From positions 1,206,698 through 1,270,697 of the forward strand of contig NZ_CP048914.1 of assembly GCF_014023125.1 (NCBI RefSeq): a stretch of 64,000 nucleotides of DNA. The letters run 5' to 3'. Origin of the DNA: Candidatus Xianfuyuplasma coldseepsis (lineage in GTDB: Bacteria; Bacillota_I; Bacilli_A; Izemoplasmatales; Izemoplasmataceae). Within the stretch, counting starts at the first letter, position 1. Every line of letters begins with the position of its first letter. The position numbers and the translations under genes were made by a program. The notes under the pieces are model-generated. The model worked only from the letters and a program-made list of their open reading frames with translations, did not search any database and was not told where the DNA came from. Below are positions 60,977-64,000 of this stretch, one piece after another.

Positions 60977-63193
60977 TTAGATGATTCCCATACCAAATGC
61001 GGCAGCAAAGACTAAAGAAATCGTGGTCATTAATTTGATGAGAATATCAATTGAAGGTCCAGCAGTATCCTTGAATGGATCACCAACGGTATCGCCAGTA
61101 ACAGCAGCTTTGTGGGCTTCGCTACCTTTTCCACCGTATTCTCCAGTTTCGATTAATTTCTTTGCATTATCCCACGCACCACCGGCATTGGCCATGAAGA
61201 TGGCGAGCATGATTCCAGTTACAAGCGTACCAGCTAACATCGCCCCAAGAACTTCAGATCCAAAGATGAATCCAACGACAAGTGGAGTTGCAATCGCAAG
61301 TACAGCGGGTAAAATCATTTCACGAAGTGCAGCCTTGGTTGATATCGAGACACAGGTTGCATAATCAGGTGTTTCCGTGTATTCCAAGATTCCAGGCATT
61401 TCTTTGAATTGACGACGCACTTCATCAATCATTTTGTTTGCAGCTTTACCAACGGATTTAATGACGATGGATGAGAAGAAGAAGGCCAACATTGCACCAA
61501 CAATCAATCCTGCCATAACCTCAGGCTTTGCGATATCGATTTGGCGTAACATACCGAATCCGCCATTGCCATCTGGGATGACAACTTTACGTATAAATGC
61601 ACTGAATAATGCGATGGATGTCATCGCAGCAGAACCAATAGCGAATCCTTTTTCAATGGCTGCGGTTGTGTTTCCCACAGAGTCTAATTGATCGGTGATT
61701 GCTCGGACACTTTTGTCAAGTCCGCTCATTTCAGCAATTCCACCAGCATTGTCGGCAATCGGACCATATGCATCAACTGAAATCGTAATACCTGCAGTGG
61801 ATAACATTCCCACAGCAGCTAGTGCTACACCGAACAATCCGGCTAAGTAATACGATCCTAAAATTCCCCCAGCAAGAATTAATACGGGAATTAAGGTTGA
61901 TTCCATACCGGTAGAGATTCCTGCGATAATATTGGTTGCATGTCCAGTTGACGATTGTTTTGCAATCTCTTTGACATGTTTGTGTTCTGCAGCAGTGTAA
62001 AATTCAGATACTACTCCGATTAGTACGCCTACAAGCAATCCCATTACAATGGATACAAATGGTGCAAGCCCAAAGGCAAATCCACGGATGTTCATCACGA
62101 TATCTTGAAATTCATATAACTCGGTTCCTTCACGGAATAAATCAATGAATAAAACATTAATAACTAAGGTAAATACAACAAACATAATCGCCGCAGAATA
62201 GGTTCCTAGTTTTAATGTTTTAAAGGGGTTCTTACCTTCTTTTCCACGAACGAATAGGCTACCAATAATACTGGATAAGACACCAGCTGCAGCAACGGCG
62301 AGAACAAACAAAATTCCTTGAATTCGATTATCGACTACTGATGTTGTCGTAAAAATTAGTGCTGCCATTGTTGCTGCTCCAATAATACTGGATACATAGG
62401 ATTCAAGTAAATCACTACCCATCCCAGCAACGTCCCCGACATTGTCTCCAACATTATCAGCGATAACAGCAGGATTGCGTGGATCATCTTCGGGTATCCC
62501 TGCTTCAATTTTTCCCACTAAGTCGGCGGCTACATCTGCAGCTTTGGTATAAATACCTCCACCAACACGACCGAATAAAGCAATGGATGAAGCACCGAGG
62601 GAATATCCTGCAGCATAGGTAATAGCAACAAAGCTCGGTGTATTCATGAGCAATGCTAGAGCGATTACGAGTAATAATCCGAGTAATCCAAATCCAACAA
62701 CACTCATCCCCATAACGCTTCCACCTTTAAATGCAACATCAAGGGCGCGAACCATCCCACCATCTTTTGCAGCAGTAGTGGTTCTGGAGTTGGCGTTGGT
62801 TGCGGACATCATCCCAATTTGTCCGGCAATCAAACTAAAGAATGAACCGAGTAAAAATGCAAGTGTTGTAAAGACGGCATAGAATACGTCTGCATTGTCC
62901 ATGTCCAATGATCCAAAGTTTGAACCAGAGTTTGCCGTTAATCCGGAGATGGTATCATATCCTAGATAGAATCCGACAAGAATAATAATGGATGTAACAG
63001 TAATGAACACGTAGATTACCTTGTGTTCACTCTTTAAGAACGCTTTAGCACCTTCTTTGATGTAGGAACTGATTTCGCGAACCCGTTCTTCCCCTTCATC
63101 AAAGGTCAGGATTTTGCGGTACAAATAAAAAGCATACCCTAACGCACCAAGTGCAACGATAATGCCCAATGTTAAAATCAAAAATGTGTTCAT
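60977..63193 (-). CDS. hppA: K+-dependent membrane-bound pyrophosphatase (Na+ or H+ pump)
   Basis: This 738-residue protein has about 16 membrane spans and the pyrophosphate site motifs [20 protein letters not shown] and [20 protein letters not shown]. The sequence [10 protein letters not shown] has Ala where K+-independent enzymes have Lys, so it should be K+-dependent; that type includes most Na+ pumps, but the ion cannot be fixed here. It couples pyrophosphate hydrolysis to ion transport and recycles energy from biosynthesis. AGGAGG lies before the ATG at 63193. Confidence 0.95.
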   Translation of the reverse strand: MNTFLILTLGIIVALGALGYAFYLYRKILTFDEGEERVREISSYIKEGAKAFLKSEHKVIYVFITVTSIIILVGFYLGYDTISGLTANSGSNFGSLDMDNADVFYAVFTTLAFLLGSFFSLIAGQIGMMSATNANSRTTTAAKDGGMVRALDVAFKGGSVMGMSVVGFGLLGLLLVIALALLMNTPSFVAITYAAGYSLGASSIALFGRVGGGIYTKAADVAADLVGKIEAGIPEDDPRNPAVIADNVGDNVGDVAGMGSDLLESYVSSIIGAATMAALIFTTTSVVDNRIQGILFVLAVAAAGVLSSIIGSLFVRGKEGKNPFKTLKLGTYSAAIMFVVFTLVINVLFIDLFREGTELYEFQDIVMNIRGFAFGLAPFVSIVMGLLVGVLIGVVSEFYTAAEHKHVKEIAKQSSTGHATNIIAGISTGMESTLIPVLILAGGILGSYYLAGLFGVALAAVGMLSTAGITISVDAYGPIADNAGGIAEMSGLDKSVRAITDQLDSVGNTTAAIEKGFAIGSAAMTSIALFSAFIRKVVIPDGNGGFGMLRQIDIAKPEVMAGLIVGAMLAFFFSSIVIKSVGKAANKMIDEVRRQFKEMPGILEYTETPDYATCVSISTKAALREMILPAVLAIATPLVVGFIFGSEVLGAMLAGTLVTGIMLAIFMANAGGAWDNAKKLIETGEYGGKGSEAHKAAVTGDTVGDPFKDTAGPSIDILIKLMTTISLVFAAAFGMGII

Positions 63194-63561
63194 ATTTTTC
63201 CTCCTAGTATACTTGATTTTATTATACGTGGTGTACAGATTTAAAGTCAAGGCACTTTTCATCATTCCGTATTTAAAAAATTTACACAAAAGAAATTGAA
63301 TAAATGAGCGCTTGATGTACTTTCATATACTTTATAATGCGTATGCGAATGAACGCAATTAACTGCAACTTGAAGCGTTTTTATTGCATCTTACGAAAAA
63401 AATGCGTAAAATTCTTGATTTTTCGCTTTAAAGTGATAAAGTATATAAATACCCCCACAAAATTGTGTTGTGAACGACACTTATATATTTGCAATCTTGA
63501 TTTTTTCCATAGAATAGTGTATTATTTAACAACAAACATACATATGGAGAGGGTAGAAGAG
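63194..63561. other. divergent promoter region between hppA and a repeat lipoprotein
   Basis: No gene is seen. For hppA (minus strand), TTGCGT (63358-63353) and TATAAA (63336-63331) are 16 nt apart. For the lipoprotein (plus strand), TTGATT (63497-63502) and TATTAT (63520-63525) are 17 nt apart. The segment between is AT-rich and contains repeated GCGTATGCG/ACGCAA-like words without a clear palindrome. Confidence 0.55.
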
Positions 63562-64000
63562 ATGAAGAAAATTTTACTAGTAATGCTTACTGCTTTGACG
63601 TTGTTACTAGCAGCATGTACACCAAAAGATGTGACTGTAACATTTGATAGCGATGGTGGATCCGCTGTAAGTGAACAAACGATTCCAAGTGGTACGGAGG
63701 TTACTGAGCCAACGGATCCGGCAAAAGAAGGATTCGATTTTGAGTATTGGTACCTCGATGATGAGAGTGCCGCTTATGCATTTGATTCAAGCATTGATGA
63801 AGATATTACGTTAACCGCTAAATGGCGGGAATTAGAAACCTACACAGTAACCTTTGATGCCGATGGTGGCGACACCGTAGATGCGCAAAGTGTTACGGAG
63901 GGAGAAACTGCAACAGAACCATCTGCAATTGAGAAAGATGGCTATAACTTTGTCTATTGGTATAGTACCGATAGCGAAACCGCATTTGACTTCTCAACCA
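63562..64000 (+). CDS. lipoprotein with Listeria-Bacteroides (InlB B-type) repeats, 3' truncated by the window
   Basis: GGAGAGGG precedes the ATG. The 146 visible residues start with a lipoprotein signal (LLLAACTPK) followed by two InlB B-type repeats: VTVTFDSDGGSAVSEQTI to ITLTAKWRE and YTVTFDADGGDTVDAQSV, each with the WYxD motif (YWYLDDE, YWYSTD). It resembles the N-terminus of the protein at 1427. The frame is open to the window end, so its C-terminal domain is unknown. Confidence 0.85.
   Translation, partial: MKKILLVMLTALTLLLAACTPKDVTVTFDSDGGSAVSEQTIPSGTEVTEPTDPAKEGFDFEYWYLDDESAAYAFDSSIDEDITLTAKWRELETYTVTFDADGGDTVDAQSVTEGETATEPSAIEKDGYNFVYWYSTDSETAFDFST

Overview
The window is AT-rich, densely packed bacterial DNA with Firmicutes/Tenericutes-type gene content. 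UGA is used as a stop (for example in rluF and the disrupted gene at 20983-21727) and tryptophans are read from UGG, so this is the standard bacterial code and not the Mycoplasma code. The mix of lipoproteins with Listeria-Bacteroides (InlB B-type) repeats, BspA-like leucine-rich repeats, TasA/camelysin-like secreted proteins, many c-di-GMP enzymes, a K+-dependent membrane pyrophosphatase and small GntR/PadR regulators suggests a free-living, wall-less or Firmicute-like lineage such as Izemoplasmatales or Haloplasma relatives. That placement is inference.

Layout. 1-9.6 kb: half-size permeases, a winged-helix regulator, two large surface lipoproteins (one carrying a serine beta-lactamase-type domain, one built from 79-residue tandem Ig-like repeats), a CPBP protease and a PadR/small ORF/MFS efflux operon. 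9.8-21.7 kb: a second CPBP protease, a YwaF-like membrane protein, three c-di-GMP enzymes and an RsgI-type lipoprotein next to an ECF sigma/anti-sigma pair. Two identical 322-bp elements lie in this region. 21.8-32.9 kb: an ABC exporter with its GntR regulator, VOC proteins, rplM-rpsI, a DUF5058-like membrane pair with an M20 peptidase, and an HD-GYP/GGDEF pair. 33-39.6 kb: a 1,688-residue LRR surface lipoprotein and a second winged-helix regulator. 39.6-53 kb: housekeeping and repair genes (ROK kinase, rluF, SDR, M20 amidohydrolase, gltX, cspA, cysS, mrnC, class II photolyase with a DUF523/DUF1722 protein). 53-59.7 kb: a hybrid histidine kinase, a degenerate receiver-HPt protein, an OmpR-type regulator and two TasA-like secreted proteins. 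59.7-64 kb: a small protein, a lipoprotein, hppA and the start of another repeat lipoprotein.

Main points. (1) Two identical 322-bp elements at 11393-11714 and 21293-21614 look like tnpB-less IS200/IS605 derivatives with a possible guide-RNA 3' end. Each follows TTTAT. Removing either one in silico restores a coherent gene: a native stop codon in the first case, an open 140-codon frame in the second. (2) The gene just downstream of gltX fuses a thioredoxin-like [2Fe-2S] ferredoxin domain to a copy of the GltX C-terminal tail. (3) A lipid-anchored duplicate of the RsgI extracytoplasmic region sits beside its ECF sigma/RsgI-like pair. (4) A phosphorelay with a PhnD-like sensor and a receiver whose acceptor Asp is Ser is interleaved with two TasA-like genes. 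(5) One GGDEF/HD-GYP gene seems to need a non-canonical start codon, and a 35-codon ORF is coupled between padR and its MFS gene. No rRNA, tRNA, CRISPR array or transposase gene was seen.
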